Origin: Liolophura sinensis
Lineage: Eukaryota; Mollusca; Polyplacophora; Chitonida; Chitonidae
DNA: 64,000 bases
Direction of reading: 5' to 3'
Assembly: GCF_032854445.1 (NCBI RefSeq)
Contig: NC_088301.1
Span: forward strand, 16,552,281-16,616,280
In this document: positions 23,301 to 36,310 of the stretch, in pieces
Layout: each line of letters begins with the position of its first letter
Numbering within the stretch: the stretch's first letter is position 1
Position numbers and translations under genes: made by a program
The notes under the pieces: model-generated
Databases searched by the model: none
The model's input: only the letters and a program-made list of their open reading frames with translations
What the model was told of the DNA's origin: nothing

Positions 23301-26164
23301 CATGAAAGGACCCTTTATTGTTTTTTCATAGGTAAGATCCGCAAGCGAGTTGACTCTAGTGCCGTCATGCGGAACATTCCATCCAGTCGAGAATAGGAAC
23401 TTATCTCTAGGTAGCACCTGCCATTTTCCCCACATGCAGGGCAAATGATTCCATATATTTATATGATCATTTTCTATCTACGCGAGAGATCACGGAATAC
23501 ACGGTTCTATGGAACCGGGTACTTTAATCTTGTGACGAAGTGTTGTCAAGGAGCCACGCGGTCAACAGGTCTCTCCTCAGCTGGGTACTGGTCTAAATCA
23601 ATATTACCGCAGAAAAAAGGCCCTGTTAGTATCTGGTTATGTCAATCAAACAGTACGGTTAACCGCCGTAGCTGCCTCAGCCTATGGAAGCAATATGCTG
23701 TCCTTTGTGCGGCTGACATTCAGTTTACTAGTGTTTGGACTAAGGTAACTGATACAAATAATGATAGTGTAGAATTCAGTAATGTTCAACGAATATGTGC
23801 AGGGCACCTCCATGAAGCTTAACAAAATTGTGCCAACCCTGGGAACTTATCAGCAAAGATCTGCATACGCCTTAATATGTAACGTTGGGATTATACCCCA
23901 AAGTTTCGTCATTCCAGTCATCAGTGTCATTACGATGTAGTATTTCATTTCTATTCTTTTTTCTGTGGGGTAATAATTGTACTGCATGAACCAATTGCAC
24001 TTAATCTATTACCCCTTAATCTGCCATCTAAGAACACGCTGTATGGTCGCCATTTTGTTTCAAATAGCTTTTGTTGTCAACGTTTTGAGTAAATCATAAT
24101 TGACCTTTGATGAATAACCTGGGTAAAAAAACTATATTCTTGAGGTCATCTTTCTAATCAAGCTGACATTCACAATATCCTGGTCTTTTTACTTTTGTCT
24201 GTATTTATTAAAACATGTACACATAGAACATGCAGCGCAAAGGGGACAACCACGCCAAATCACCCACTAAAATATGACCAAGGTAACTAGAGATGCATTT
24301 GGTGACGTGATACCACGTGATACTTCTTTTTACCTCCGCCAACGATTGGTTCCCACTTTCTGGTGGTAATTGGTACATGATATAGCATTTGGGAAGCCCG
24401 TTGGCTCTGGGTCTTTCGGGGAATTAGGTTAAGAGAAGCATATGTCTTGATACAGCATTGTTCTTTACCTTCGAGAAGTTATAAATGAGAAGCGCGCTTA
24501 CACAGTACATGCTGACTTACAGTCACTTAACCATTATTTGGTGGGTTATGATAAATACAGTTGATAAAAATAACGGGAACAATGGGTTTTATTCTGTTGA
24601 CCAGGTTTCATTGGAGAATCTTAAGATTCCTAATCCTTTCGTATTGTAAAATTGCGGTGTATAAACAGAGAAGTGGAATTTTTGATGCATTTAGCGAAAC
24701 TGAAGGGAGGACCTATGACAAATTGCTATAGGAGTTATTGTACTTCTGCACACGGTTTATTTTTTATCCGCGTATTTGCTTAATTCGGGTTATTTAAGCT
24801 TTGTTTGAGCAAGGTTGTACAAAAACACGATATCTCTGACTCTATTATGAAGAATTCCGCCCCCCCCCACATCCCCCTCCTTTTCCTATTTAAGGCCAAG
24901 GCTAAACCGAATGCATAATTCAGCTGAAAAAAGATATAATATCTGCACTTAATATCCCTTGAAAATGGCGAATAGAATAAAAACAAAAAACCAAAAATCA
25001 AACTTAATCGTTTCCATGTAGCCTTTGCACCGTTTCCACAGCTCTGTCCAATTTTGCCCAGTTTTACCCTTGGATAGTTTGTCCCTTGAATAGTTTGTTC
25101 CTTTTTGATTTACGCACAGGTGCCATTTTAATTAAGAAGGAAAATCATAGACGGCGATATATTTGTTATTATGAAAATTGCGGATGACATTTTTTTAGTT
25201 TGCACACATCGGTTAATCTGGATGTTTTCATGAAAAAAAGCAAGAAAACAATCAGAATTTTTGTTTCCGTTAAACAAGTGATGCGGGTTGACAGGCGTAT
25301 AATGGTAGGGCTGTTAAGTTAGTGGGTTATAATGCATAGAACAGTACCCTGGCCTCTGTTATTGATTTTGTGTTATGTTGAACAGGCGTGTTCAGATCTT
25401 CCGCCTCCCGCCATGACAAATGGGTGAAATGGGAGTGAACCGCGGCTCATTGTTCCTTGTAATTGTTGCTCGTCCGCGTGAGGACGCTCGCATGGAACTC
25501 ATACAGAGGGAAATTTAGTGTTTTGTCATTACGTGAACACCTCGGCATTGCTAAAGCCATGGCGACGTTCCCTCTTGTACGAGAACGTAATGGAGAGCGG
25601 TAAATGGCTGCTCGCCGATGAAAACGCTCGGAAATCCCTGGCAATAATCAAGGGAATACGCCTGTAAATGATCCCTATTTGTATTGGTGTAGTTTGGTCG
25701 GATGTGATGATTGCGGCGTGGACTTGGTGGAGCCAGATTTTTCACAGCTTCATTTACAGCTCTGGTAAACGACCGTACCAGGAGCCATTTTTGTTGCCCC
25801 CTTCTTTTTACAGTGAAGCAATTTTCTTAGTGGAAATTAGCTCAGGCTGGAGAATATGGTTTGTAGAGAGTGCACTGCACGAAATGTTCGCGGAAACGAA
25901 TCGTAGAGCGAAGAGAATAGTGGCTGTGAAGAGTAAGCTACTGAGACTTCCGCTCCATTATCGCCCAGCCTCATTATCTCCCAGCCCCATTGTCCTGACG
26001 TCGGTGAAAATGTTGTGATATATTTTACACTTCCGGTAAAAATGTCGGTCAGTCACACCATTTCATGATATCCCCTAAATAGTGAAGGAAATGTTAGACT
26101 TCCGGAAATCGCGTGCTTTGACACAGATAATTTATATAGACGATGTGAACACTTGCGCCTTGTG
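20318..26164. other. Long stretch without recognised genes or repeats, partly G+C-richer
   Basis: Between about 21.35 and 23.1 kb the base composition is more even and frames of 60-105 codons overlap on both strands (for example 21716-22046 and 22737-23033). None contains a domain, signal peptide or splice structure I can defend. A 125-codon plus frame at 23445-23822 is also unrecognised. The region may contain short exons or a promoter, but I cannot show it. Confidence 0.4.
21614..21625. promoter_or_regulatory. Perfect palindromic E-box, GGTCACGTGACC
   Basis: A 12-bp perfect palindrome contains CACGTG within GTCACGTGAC, the preferred core for USF, MITF and TFEB type bHLH-leucine-zipper factors. 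It lies in the G+C-richer block. No TATA box or transcript start can be tied to it, so function is only possible. Confidence 0.3.
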
Positions 26165-26530
26165 CATTTTCACGTGTCAGTCACTATGTCTACCGCCTAT
26201 AGCAGCTAAAACAAGTCCTTCCATTTAGGCATATTATCTTTTCGTCACAAGTAGTAACTATATATAGCGAGTACAGCAGAAAAGCCAAAGCCTTCCCATT
26301 TACCATGTGTCATCAAAAATAGTGAGTATATCTACCGGATATAGCATATACACCGTCCTTTCCATTTGCTATCTGTCGTCACAATATGTCACTTTAATTA
26401 CGGGATATAGCGGATAGACTAACATCCTTCCCAGGTACTGTTTGTGCGTCACAGTTACACGCTATACCTCTGTGTAGCGTGTACGGGATAAACCAAGTCT
26501 TGTTATTTATCCGTACATCGTATAATCAAA
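26165..26530. repeat. Degenerate tandem repeat, roughly 70-80 bp period
   Basis: Blocks such as GTCACTATGTCTACCGCCTA, ATATCTACCGGATATAGCAT and TTACGGGATATAGCGGATAG recur with CCTTCC(C/A) motifs between them. The CACTA, CTACCG and TAGC words resemble the cleaner 67-bp array 300 bp downstream, so this may be its decayed older edge. Confidence 0.5.
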
Positions 26531-26611
26531 TCACTAAATATGCTGTGTAAAAGAGATTAACTAAACTGGTATACTTTCGCCTAATGCATTTTAATATGTA
26601 AGTCTTTAAAT

Positions 26612-26795
26612 CTAGACCAACGACGTCCAATAAATTGCAACTAACATCACTGCATATTTTTACCTAATTCTGTTTAATCGACAGGGCTGCGGGTGGGTGG
26701 TTGGGTGTTCTTATGTTTCTTCTTTTTAGGCATACATACATGAACAGTTGGAATAAAACAATACATGAGATATTTGACAAGAGACTGGATTTCAA
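26612..26795 (-). repeat. rep-F fragment, minus strand
   Basis: GACGTCCAATAAATTGCAAC, ATCACTGCATATTTTTACC and AACAGTTGGAATAAAACA are the reverse complement of the rep-F 3' part. A G-rich insertion (GGGCTGCGGGTGGGTGGTTG) around 26690 is not in other copies. Confidence 0.6.
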
Positions 26796-26839
26796 AGATA
26801 AAGGTGTGACCATATGCTAGGTGATATCTGGATATATAG

Positions 26840-27301
26840 ATATCTGTACATGACCATTAGTCACTAAATCTACCGCGCATATGGCTATATCAAGTCTGGG
26901 CCACATAAATCTGTACATGACCATTAGTCACTAAATTCACTGTGAACCTGGTTACATCAAGTCTGGGCCACATAAATCTGTACATGATCATTAGTTACTA
27001 AATCTACCGTGCACATGGTTATGTCAAGACTGAGCCACATATATCTATACATGACCATTAGTCACTAAATCTACCGTGCACATGGTTATATCAAGTCCGG
27101 ACCACATATATTTGTACATGACCATTAGTCACTAAATCTACCGCGAGCATGGTTATATCAAGTCTGGGCCACATAAATCTGTACATGGCCATTAGTCACT
27201 AAATCTACCGTGCACATGGTTATATCAAGTCTGGACTACATATATTTGTACATCGCCATTAGTCACTAAATCTACCGTGGACATGGTTATATCAAATCCG
27301 C
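26840..27301. repeat. 67-bp minisatellite, about seven copies
   Basis: The word TGACCATTAGTCACTAAAT, or close variants, starts at 26851, 26918, 26985, 27052, 27119, 27186 and 27253, exactly 67 bp apart. Each unit then has CTACCGTGCACATGGTTAT and CAAGTCTGGGCCACATA. Variation between units is limited to substitutions. Confidence 0.96.
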
Positions 27302-28182
27302 TTCCGTAAATATATGTGATCGTGATTAATCAAGAATTCAATATTTTATACGGTTATACGTGTATCAGAACCATGAGGCACGTTCACCAGGGGAGGCTAT
27401 AATCGTACGGACATGTAGAATTAAATAAAACCGAAAAGTATTATCGATTTTTACTAAAAAAATGCAAACCGTATGAATGACAAATGATCGATTTTCATTT
27501 GACTATCATTTGATATTAAAGTCGGCAATTGCCATCGTGTAACGCTCTAGTTATTATCACCGGTCATAATCACAGTCATAAATGTATAGGGTTAAATAAT
27601 ATACCAAGCCTATAGCCTTTTCTGCTGTGTATTACTCTTATTCCAAACCTTTATATTGAACATTTGCTTTGTGTACATCAGTATTAACCCCTAATTTAAG
27701 TATTAGCATTAAGTTTGTACTAAATGACAAACCTTCACCATTTGTAATCGACATGATCACGTAACATCTCGTGTATAGAGCTTACGCCAAAACCTCTACT
27801 TATTATAATTCGAGCATTATAAATACTAAGATGTACAGTGCTTGTTCCGTGCCACCATGCGGACTCTTCTTTCCATTTTAGTACATGAATGTTCGGTCAT
27901 GAATAGTGTTAATTAAATGGTTTTCTTTGCTAACCTAACACAACAATTAGCCAATGCTCTTGATGCGCATGATTCTGAAGGTATTTTTAAAAGCATCTGC
28001 TTTCAATTATTAGTACTCGTCTATTAACCCCAATGAAAATTAATAATTGATAAATATTTATATAATAAACAGGAATCCCTGCACAGAACCCTTACCATGT
28101 ACCTATGTTTAACACTTTCATTTAGGTTGGAGTTGGAGTTGCATTACACAGAATAACATCAAGGAGTCAGCCCATATTGTAT
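27302..28182. other. Non-coding stretch with no recognised element
   Basis: AT-rich. No gene or repeat is supported. Confidence 0.5.
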
Positions 28183-28290
28183 CGTAGGGTCGTGGGTTTC
28201 CCCGAGGCTCCACCCAATTTCCTCCAACCGTCATACAAGTGAAGTATTCTTGAGTACGACGTAAAACAGCAATCAAATAAATAAATAAAT
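28183..28290 (+). mobile_element. SINE-A copy, 5'-truncated
   Basis: GGGTCGTGGGTTTCCCCGAG, CATACAAGTGAAGTATTCTTG and AGTACGACGTAAAACAGCAA lead into AATCAAATAAATAAATAAAT. Only the 3' 108 bp remain. No clear target-site duplication was found. Confidence 0.88.
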
Positions 28291-28331
28291 AGTGTGGTAG
28301 TTCCACTTGGCCTCGATTGCTACAGTACACT

Positions 28332-28465
28332 TTTGTCAGAAAATAAGGCCTCTTGTCAGTTTACCTAAGGGTTTTCTTTCAACTGTTCGCGTAAATGCTT
28401 GAAAAGTAGTAAATTACACATTCCTAGTACAATAGCTTAAGCAGACGAATACCGGGAACTCCATA
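28332..28465 (+). repeat. rep-F fragment
   Basis: GGCCTCTTGTCAGTTTACCT, CAACTGTTCGCGTAAATGC and TAGCTTAAGCAGACGAATACC match the central and 3' rep-F blocks. It lies about 40 bp after the SINE-A tail, so the SINE may have split or landed beside this element. Confidence 0.6.
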
Positions 28466-29065
28466 TTCCTTGTTCTAGAGGTGGTGTTAACATTTAGGTG
28501 TTCTACGCTGAGGCCGCGTGCGGTGTGGTTTTTGAGTCTTACTTTAATGAGGCATCTATAATTAGGCTTCAACAAAATTGTGTCTCCGTCCTGTGAGAAG
28601 TCATAGACCAATTATCGTTGATCTATTCTGCTCAAACTCTCAATCGACATTCCCCGTTGTGTTCGGCACGAAAAGGTTGTAATATTGCCGAAGTGACGTT
28701 AAGCCTTAGTCATTAATACATCCATTCCTGAAATTTATTTTTGACTCGATTTTACAGCTATATAGAGGATGATGTATTCCGTTGTTGTATAACATGACAA
28801 TTTAACTGCGACATTGAACTTACAGAGGAAATGGAAAAGCCTTTCCTTCTGAAAAAACAAGTTCGTTGCCCCCGAAACATTATAACTCATCAGTTCTGGA
28901 GGCTATTCATCCTTGCCTCTACTCCCTCACCCATACTTTGCAGCGACTTATATTGCACATATCTTTATTAATCTGTATTGACGTATATCGAGTTACTTTA
29001 AAGCTTTTCACTAATTTACCCGCTGTACGGCTTTTTGGTTTGACGAAAATAGCAGATTCTGTGTA

Positions 29066-29350
29066 CTATATGTTTAAAAGACTACAGCATGGAAAACAAA
29101 ACCAGAGCAGCGATAGTGATAGTTGACAAATTGCCACGCGTAACCGGGGAAAAAAGAGATTTTGTTGTAACTGTTAATGTAGCATGCGGATCAACGCCAG
29201 ACCAATGTAGTTTTTATTGTCAATGTTCATGTAGGCTAAATGCTTAAATAGTAGCAAAGTGCACGCCCCTATAACTATGGCTTTGGTAAAGAAAATTGCA
29301 ATGACGTTACTTGCAATTTATTAGACGTCACTGATTTAGAATTATGCAAA
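29066..29350 (+). repeat. rep-F copy
   Basis: AAAAGACTACAGCATGGAAA, ACCAGAGCAGCGATAGTG, CACGCGTAACCGGGGAA, GTTCATGTAGGCTAAATGC and TTTATTAGACGTCACTGATT follow in the same order as at 12.3 kb. One internal segment near 29160-29200 is inserted relative to that copy. Confidence 0.68.
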
Positions 29351-31984
29351 ATGCTGCGGAAACCATCTCACCTTCATTGGAAGACCATTATATAACATAT
29401 GTTCTGAACAAAACCGGAACAAAACCAGTCGCACCTGTAAACCACAACGGCGTATCTTGTCATGATTTACGCAACCATCTTCTGATTCTCTGTTTAATCA
29501 GATTCGTATCCCAGTTATCAGAGAGCCAATGAAATGCCCGAAAGGCCTGGGAAAGCAAAGAAAATGCAGACACAAAATATTATTGAACGATTCACGTCAT
29601 GTGATCCTATTTAAAGCTCTAAGCAACACGAGTGATTCCACGTGAGAGGTGGACAAGAGAACTGTGAAGGAGATTAATAAAGAAATTGCAACATTTAAAT
29701 ACTGCACTTAAACGAGGATTTTCGGAAAACGTGTCAGGCAACTACGGCGGCATTAAAAAGACAGTCTTTTTGTTACTTGCTTTCTGTAAAACTCATAGAT
29801 AACTCATATCGAAAACATTTTGTAAGTAACATTGAGCCAAAAGCAATAAATTTCACGAGCAACAAAACGTTTGATTTCCGGGCAAAAAATGATACAAAAC
29901 CACAGAAAATGTTGGGTGATAAAATAAAAAAGTACAGTTCTTTTGATACGTAAAGGCGAAGACATTTCAATACCTCCTCACGATTTTGTTGACGAGTGTT
30001 TCATCAGGAGCCCCCTATCTGGAAGAAGATGTTAGGTCATGGAGTTTTTAATCTGAAATAACATAAACGCCATTTTTGACGTGAATTCTTTAGGGCAAAA
30101 CAAAGATGCTCGGGATAGAGTGGACACGGTAGTTTGAAACAATTTTAGATTCTACAAACAACTTGTTGCTTATCTTATTTTCAATCAGCATAACAGCTTA
30201 GTGTGTACATGGAGCTTGCCAGCAATGTCAAGAGTTACTTTGATGCCGAAAGAAGAAACCATCATTTAATATGGCATATTGTTTATCTTCTTCATTACAT
30301 TTAATGTCAAAGTCATAAAAAATATTTCCTTACAAAAACAAAATTCGTGCATATACAGTTCAGAAGATTGTTTCGTAGTTTTCGCATGCTTACGTCACCT
30401 GCTTTCCTCAACTTCTAAAAGACGTGTCCCTCTCAATGATAAATGGATGTTAGTGTTAGTCCTACTGCATAAAACACCAACAAATCTTTCAACTGATCAG
30501 TCTGTTATTGTTTTATACTCTACTTTAAAAGTTCTTTCATTAGCAAATAGCTTCACTCTCACGTATGTAACAATAAATGTTGATCTTCACGTGTTTTACA
30601 TTTACAAATAAAGAAATGTTCATGTGTATAAATTAGTTTGTCCCGCATACCCCCTATGGTAGGGTACATCGGAATGGTACCTTGGCGGCGAAGTTTGTTC
30701 TCCTCTTGAAGGATTTAAAAGGTCGACTTTAACTCTCCAGGCAACGTGAAATTGTAACGCGATCTTCCGCCAACCTCTGACGGTCGCATGACAGCGCATT
30801 TCAAGTTGCATTTTGACTGGTAATTTGCCTCTGTCCACGGATCGCTGAAAGGTGACCCGGTTCTATGCTGTATTATGATACCAAATCAATAGCCCGTGAG
30901 CAGATACAGCTTCCCAACTCGCCATTACCCCGCCTCCGATCCAGCCATCCTTATAAATGGCGCAGGCCCTGTCATGTTTTTGATTAATAATGGATGCTCT
31001 ACATGTCATTGTTTTTCACCAAGATTCCGACTGAGGCTAAGGCCCGTTCAGTTTTCTTTTTCCAGCATGCTAAAGCCTCTCTGATCAAATAGCATAGAAA
31101 TATGAAATGTTGTCATTTTTCAAAAATCATAAGTGTGAAATCCGGATTTCGTTGGGGGAAAAATGAATTCTTTTAAGATTTTCTTAGACAGTAATTCAAA
31201 ACCAGGATTATCAAACTGTGGAAGAAGCTGCTGTGTTTTCAAAAATTTGAATAGAACCCCTTAAATCCTAAAATCGGAAGGTTCAGAACACGGTGCACAT
31301 TGTATCCTGACCACATCGAATATGATGGTAGTCTTCCTATCCGTCACTTGTCACTTTTAGGCAAGGAACTAGTCCTTTATGTCTGTTTGTGACTTCCGGC
31401 ACTTGCTATTGTACTCCTGAAAAGAAAAAACTGTTGCATGAAATAAATGTCAGGAGGGAAAATTTTAAAGTTTTGCCTGTGTCTTGTTTCAAACTTGCCT
31501 TTTTTAACACTGTGACACAAGTATACTCTTCAGATGAAAAACCGGTTGTATGAAATATATGTAAATAGGCAGAATTCAAAAGTTTTTCCTTTTACTTGTT
31601 TTCACACTTTTTATCGCTATTTACCCTGCACTTGTGAGTGTCTGCAGAACACATTTTCTATTTTAAGACAGCGCTGTGTGAGAATCGTTCGTCATATGCT
31701 CGGGGTATATTTCTACGATTTTATGTTATCTTCATGATCTTTGTCTTCTTCATTTTATGAACCATGTGTCAGGTGCACTTTTTGCGTCTTGTGCTGTTTA
31801 CAAGTCCACTGTTTCGCTAGATCTCTGACAGAGTTGCTAGAGACATTTTCGTGCCAATGCATAAGCAGGTGATTTATCCATCTCCGTCAAGTTTGCAAAG
31901 TCAGCAGTTAGGTTTTTGTTGTGCCTAGTTATTTTCCGCACTATGTTATCTTATAATGGCTATTTATGAAGTAAACACTCCAAG
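29351..31984. other. Non-coding stretch with no recognised element
   Basis: AT-rich. A 110-codon frame at 30279-30611 on the plus strand (hydrophobic start, otherwise Ser/Leu/Val-rich) has no family resemblance and sits in very AT-rich DNA. No repeat family match is visible. Confidence 0.45.
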
Positions 31985-33005
31985 TCCTATTCGTTTTCTT
32001 ACAAGTTGTACATCGTGTTTCAGCTGGGACACACACCTGTTCTTCCAAGTTGTACATCGTGTTTCAGCTATGACACACCTGTTCTTCCAAGCTGTACATC
32101 GTGTTTCAGCTATGACACACCTGTTCTTCCAAGTTGTACATAGTGTTTCAACTATGGCACATACCTGTTAATTTAAACTGCATCATATGTCAGCTGCGCC
32201 ACCCACCTGTTAATTCAAACTACATCAAATACAGCTGTGCCACTCTCCTGTTAATTCAAACTAAATCATAACTCAGCTTCGCCAGACTCGTGTTAATTTA
32301 AACTAAATCATAATTCAGCTTCGCCACACTCCTGTTAATTCAAACTACATCATAACTGAGTTGCGCCACACTCGTGTTAATTCAAACTACATCATAATTC
32401 AGCTTCGCCACACTGGTGTTAATTTAGACTACATCATAATCCAGCTTCTGTTAATTCAAACTACATCAAAATTCATTTCCTGCACACACCTGTTAATTCA
32501 AACTACATCATAACTGAGTTGCGCCACACTCATGTTAATTCAAACTACATCATAATTCAGCTTCGCCACACTGGTGTTAATTTAGACTACATCATAATTC
32601 AGTTGCGCCACACACCTGTTAATTCAACTTACATCATAATCCAGCTTCTGTTAATTCAAACTAAATCATAATTCATTTCCTGCACACACCTGTTAATTCA
32701 AACTACATCATAACTGAGTTGCGCCACACTAGTGCTAATTCAAACTACATCATAATTCATTTGCTCCACACACCTGTTAATTCAAACTACATCATACTTC
32801 ATTTCCTGCACACACCTGTTAATTCAAACTACATCATAATTGATTTGCTCCACACACCTGTTAATTCAAGCTACATCTTCATCCAGCTTCTGTTAATTCA
32901 AACTACAGCATATTTTAGCTTCGCCATACACCTGATAATTCAAATTACGTCATAATTCAGCATCGCCACAATAATTCAAACTACATCACGATTCAGCTGC
33001 ACCAC
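31985..33005. repeat. Degenerate array of about 40-43 bp units
   Basis: The first part repeats CAAGTTGTACATCGTGTTTC with AGCTATGACACACCTGTTCT about every 42 bp. It passes into many units of the type CACACCTGTTAATTCAAACT followed by ACATCATAATTCAGCTTCGC, with frequent partial deletions. ORFs here (STPVNSNYIII-like) are repeat translations. The two sub-arrays share CACACCTGTT and CAGCT words and are likely one family. Confidence 0.9.
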
Positions 33006-34080
33006 ACTCGTGTTGAGTACACAATTGTTCAGCAACATCAGCAATTCAGCTATGCCATACTCCAAGTGATACACGCTATACAACAATTCCACTACGCCTC
33101 ACTGTTGTCCGCCCAAGCCGCAAAATAATTCATCTGCGCCACACTCCAGTTCTTCCAAACTATATACAGCAAAACAGCTACGCCAAACTTCTGTTGATAC
33201 GATGTGCATCGTAATGTAGCTGCGTAACACTCCTGTTCATACACACAAGACCGGTTTTCAGCATTACGCCTGTTCATCTAAACTACACTAAAATTCGGCT
33301 GCACCACATTCCAGCTACATGTAATTAGTGCTGCACCATCAGTCAGCTACGCCACACTCTTGTTGACACATCCCATCCAGCAACAACAGACGCAGTCCAT
33401 GCTACGTATACACCACATTTTAGCTATAGTCATTGCACACTGCATGACGGTCTTCTCAGTTACTAGTACAAACTACTGCCATTCTTCTATGCTACACCGC
33501 AGGTCAGTTGTACATATGTGTCACTCTCCATTGCGTCCATCTCCGTTACATGTGCATCAACTCCCGGTCATCTATACTACACCAAAGGTTAGTTGTAAAT
33601 ATGTGTAACACTGCATTGCGCCTATCCCAGTTACATATACACCAAACTCCCGTTCATCGATGCTACACCTCAGAGATCAGTTGTAAATATGTGTCACACT
33701 GCATGCCGGGGAAGCCATACCTGTGTCTACGCATGTAATCAGCAAGCTCGCTTTTCCATGTCCATATCAAATGTTCAATCTAGCATAACATAATTTCTGC
33801 TCATCCTTGCAAAACCATCATTTATCCCATATTACACCACCCAATTACCGCACACCTCTTTTCACACTTGCTCCGTATCAGGCTTGCATGGATCTTCAGC
33901 AAATCACTGTTCACCTATGCAACAGTTCCAGTCATTTTTTTCATTATTATATTCATATTTTTCATTATTGCTTGAAGAAATCCCTGTGTATCTAGGTTGT
34001 ACTGCATTTCCCAGCTACATCAAACCTCTGTTCACCCTTGTTTTGTAAATTCATATTTATTTACGCAATATACTACACAT
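33006..34080. repeat. Continuation of the array with longer, decayed units
   Basis: CAGCTACGCCACACTCTTGTT-like words continue irregularly. Between about 33480 and 33720 a block of about 86 bp repeats three times, with TCAGTTGTAAATATGTGTCA at about 33503, 33588 and 33676. Up to 34080 similar words persist without a clear period. Confidence 0.65.
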
Positions 34081-34760
34081 CCAAATTACTCCACACCTCT
34101 GATTATTCCTGATTCATCCAGTCCCTGTCAATCTACCCTATACTGCATATTCTTGTTATTTCCTGTTCATCGTTGCTTCACCCAGTCCCTGTCAATCTAC
34201 CCTATACCGCATATTCGTGCTATTTCCTGTTCATCGTTGCTTCACCCAGTCCCTGTCAATCTACCCTATACTGCATATTCGTGCTATTTCCTGTTCATCG
34301 TTGCTTCACCCAGTCCTTGTCAATCTGTTCTGTACTGCATATTCGTGCTATTTCCTGTTCATTCTTGCTTCACCCAGTCCCTGTCTATCTACCCTATACT
34401 GCATATTCGTGCTATTTCCTGATCATTCGTGCTTCAGTCAATCCCTGTGTATCTACCCTACACTGCACATTTAATCTATCTCTTCACTCTCCGTCGATCA
34501 TATACTGCGTATTCTAGCGACATGTATCTCCTATTCATTCGTTTTTCACCCCATCGCTGTCTATTTACCCTTTACTACATATTCAAGCTATCTTCTGTTC
34601 ACTCTTGTTTCGTTCAGTCCCTCTCCATCTATTCCATACGGCACAGTCTAGCTAACTCCACATGTACATTCAAGCTCTCTCCTGTTCACTCTCATTTCAC
34701 TCAACCCTTGTCTCTCTATCCTATACTGCCCATTCAAACTACATCACACCCCTCCTCTTC
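34081..34760 (+). repeat. 64-bp minisatellite, about six good copies
   Basis: GCATATTC landmarks at 34145, 34209, 34273, 34337 and 34401, plus GCACAT at 34465, are 64 bp apart. The unit holds GTGCTATTTCCTGTTCATCG, TTGCTTCACCCAGTCCCTG and CAATCTACCCTATACTG. Units decay to about 34760. The strand is pyrimidine-rich with few stops, so frames of up to 238 codons appear (HSCYFLFIVASPSPC-like peptides). I treat these as artefacts, since 64 is not a multiple of 3 and the frame rotates. Confidence 0.93.
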
Positions 34761-35049
34761 CTCCTTATCACTGATTATTCTTGTCACTATGCACATACCA
34801 ATTACGTCAGACCTATGTTTGCTGCACCAAACAAACTTCGATATATGGGATAGCGGACATTTCCGCTACACCACACCACATTATTCATTACTGTATTACT
34901 GTGTCACCACTAATATTACCTATAATCCCATGCGCCTGTTATTAATCCCTACTATTACTTCCCATACTCTGCTTAAATCCAACCGTACCCATCCGTGTCC
35001 ATTTAATGTACATCATACTGATGTCCATCCTATATATACACTTATAAGT

Positions 35050-35166
35050 GGTAGCCGGTTTCCGGCCCCGGGACTCCGCCCGGTTTCCTTCCACTATAAT
35101 GCTGGCTCCAGTCGTATAAGTGAAAAATTCTTGAGTACGACCTAAAACACCAATCAAATAAATGAA
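35050..35166 (+). mobile_element. SINE-A copy, 5'-truncated
   Basis: GGGACTCCGCCCGGTTTCC, CACTATAATGCTGGCTCCAG, GTATAAGTGAAAAATTCTTG and AAAACACCAATCAAATAAAT mark the 3' half of SINE-A. No confident target-site duplication is present. Confidence 0.88.
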
Positions 35167-36234
35167 CACACCTATGCCTTAACATTGTTCTACCAAGTTA
35201 CGAGCTGTAGGCGTGATGATCCAGGGTGCAAAACATTCCGTCCATTCCTGATCCTCTATCACGCCAGATACAGCAAGCCTCTTGTCCATCCCACACCCAC
35301 CCAACTCGTAAGTCTTTAAGTATCAATCCCCTCGTCTGAGACTAGCGCAGCCTTGTGAAAAACAGGGTCATCAGTAGATTTATGTAGGCCTGAAGACAGC
35401 TACAGCTTTCCTGGATGATTGAAAACATCTCTGATTCATGACTTGCTTCTAAAAACGATATTATTTGTTGTATTTTGAGTGTTGATCAGGACTCAAATAA
35501 TCCACGTAATCGATCTTGACGTTTATCGAACATAAGGCGGAGCAGTTCTATTTTTTGTGTGTCGTGAAGAATATGTGTTTGGATTAAATTGCCTACGCTC
35601 ACGATATCCTACAACGACAATCCCCTTAACGCCAACAATAGCGTAATTCTATGTCAGCGATAATTTTTGTTCTGTTGTGTGCTTTTTTTGCGCTTGTCCG
35701 CGTGGAAAGCTGAGCACAGTTTAAGATGATTAAGTGAGCGGACCCACCGCGTTGTATGGGCAGGTATAAAATCACAGTGCTTTCCTTTAGTCTGTCTAAA
35801 AGCTAAAAAGAGCTTTTGTTCAGTGAGACGAACAAAGCTGCTTATTGCGAGGGAGTGATGCATGCCTTCAAGATTAGGCCTTCAAGAGACACTGTTGCTA
35901 TTGGGGAGGCAATGCTCAATCGGGTTGTCATCCAACAGTAGTCAGTTGCCAACACAGACGAATCTCTTCCTAGCTACTTGTGCTGATAAGTGCTCCACGG
36001 CCACCAATCGTATTGCAGTATTTGTCCACATTATGATATTGACCTTAATGTTATCGGCTTTTCAGCCACGTGTCAAACTGTGCTGAAGTTTGGTGGCGAG
36101 AAGCTTGTAGCCAAGGCGACAAATGTGTTCAACTGACAGTCCGTCTGTGACCTAGATTTCTCCATATAAATACCAAGACAAGTTATTTTTTGCCATAACA
36201 ACCAAAAAACAAAAAAATATTTAGATCATATATC

Positions 36235-36235
<1 letters not shown>
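35167..36235. other. Non-coding stretch with one unremarkable frame
   Basis: A minus-strand frame at 35654-35863 (69 codons, LTEQKLFLAFRQTKGKHC and a Lys-rich end) looks somewhat protein-like but has no family I recognise. No repeats are seen. Confidence 0.4.

Positions 36236-36309
<74 letters not shown>
36236..36309. repeat. (AT)n microsatellite, about 37 units
   Basis: An uninterrupted AT dinucleotide run. It is self-complementary and could extrude as a cruciform. The length is likely polymorphic. Confidence 0.98.

Positions 36310-36310
<1 letters not shown>

Noticed and set aside
34429-35145. 238-codon plus-strand ORF
   Set aside because: It translates the decaying 64-bp array and then a SINE-A copy. 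The frame is open only because the plus strand is pyrimidine-rich.
36236-36309. Regulatory TATA cluster
   Set aside because: It is a plain AT dinucleotide microsatellite. Any TATA match is trivial.
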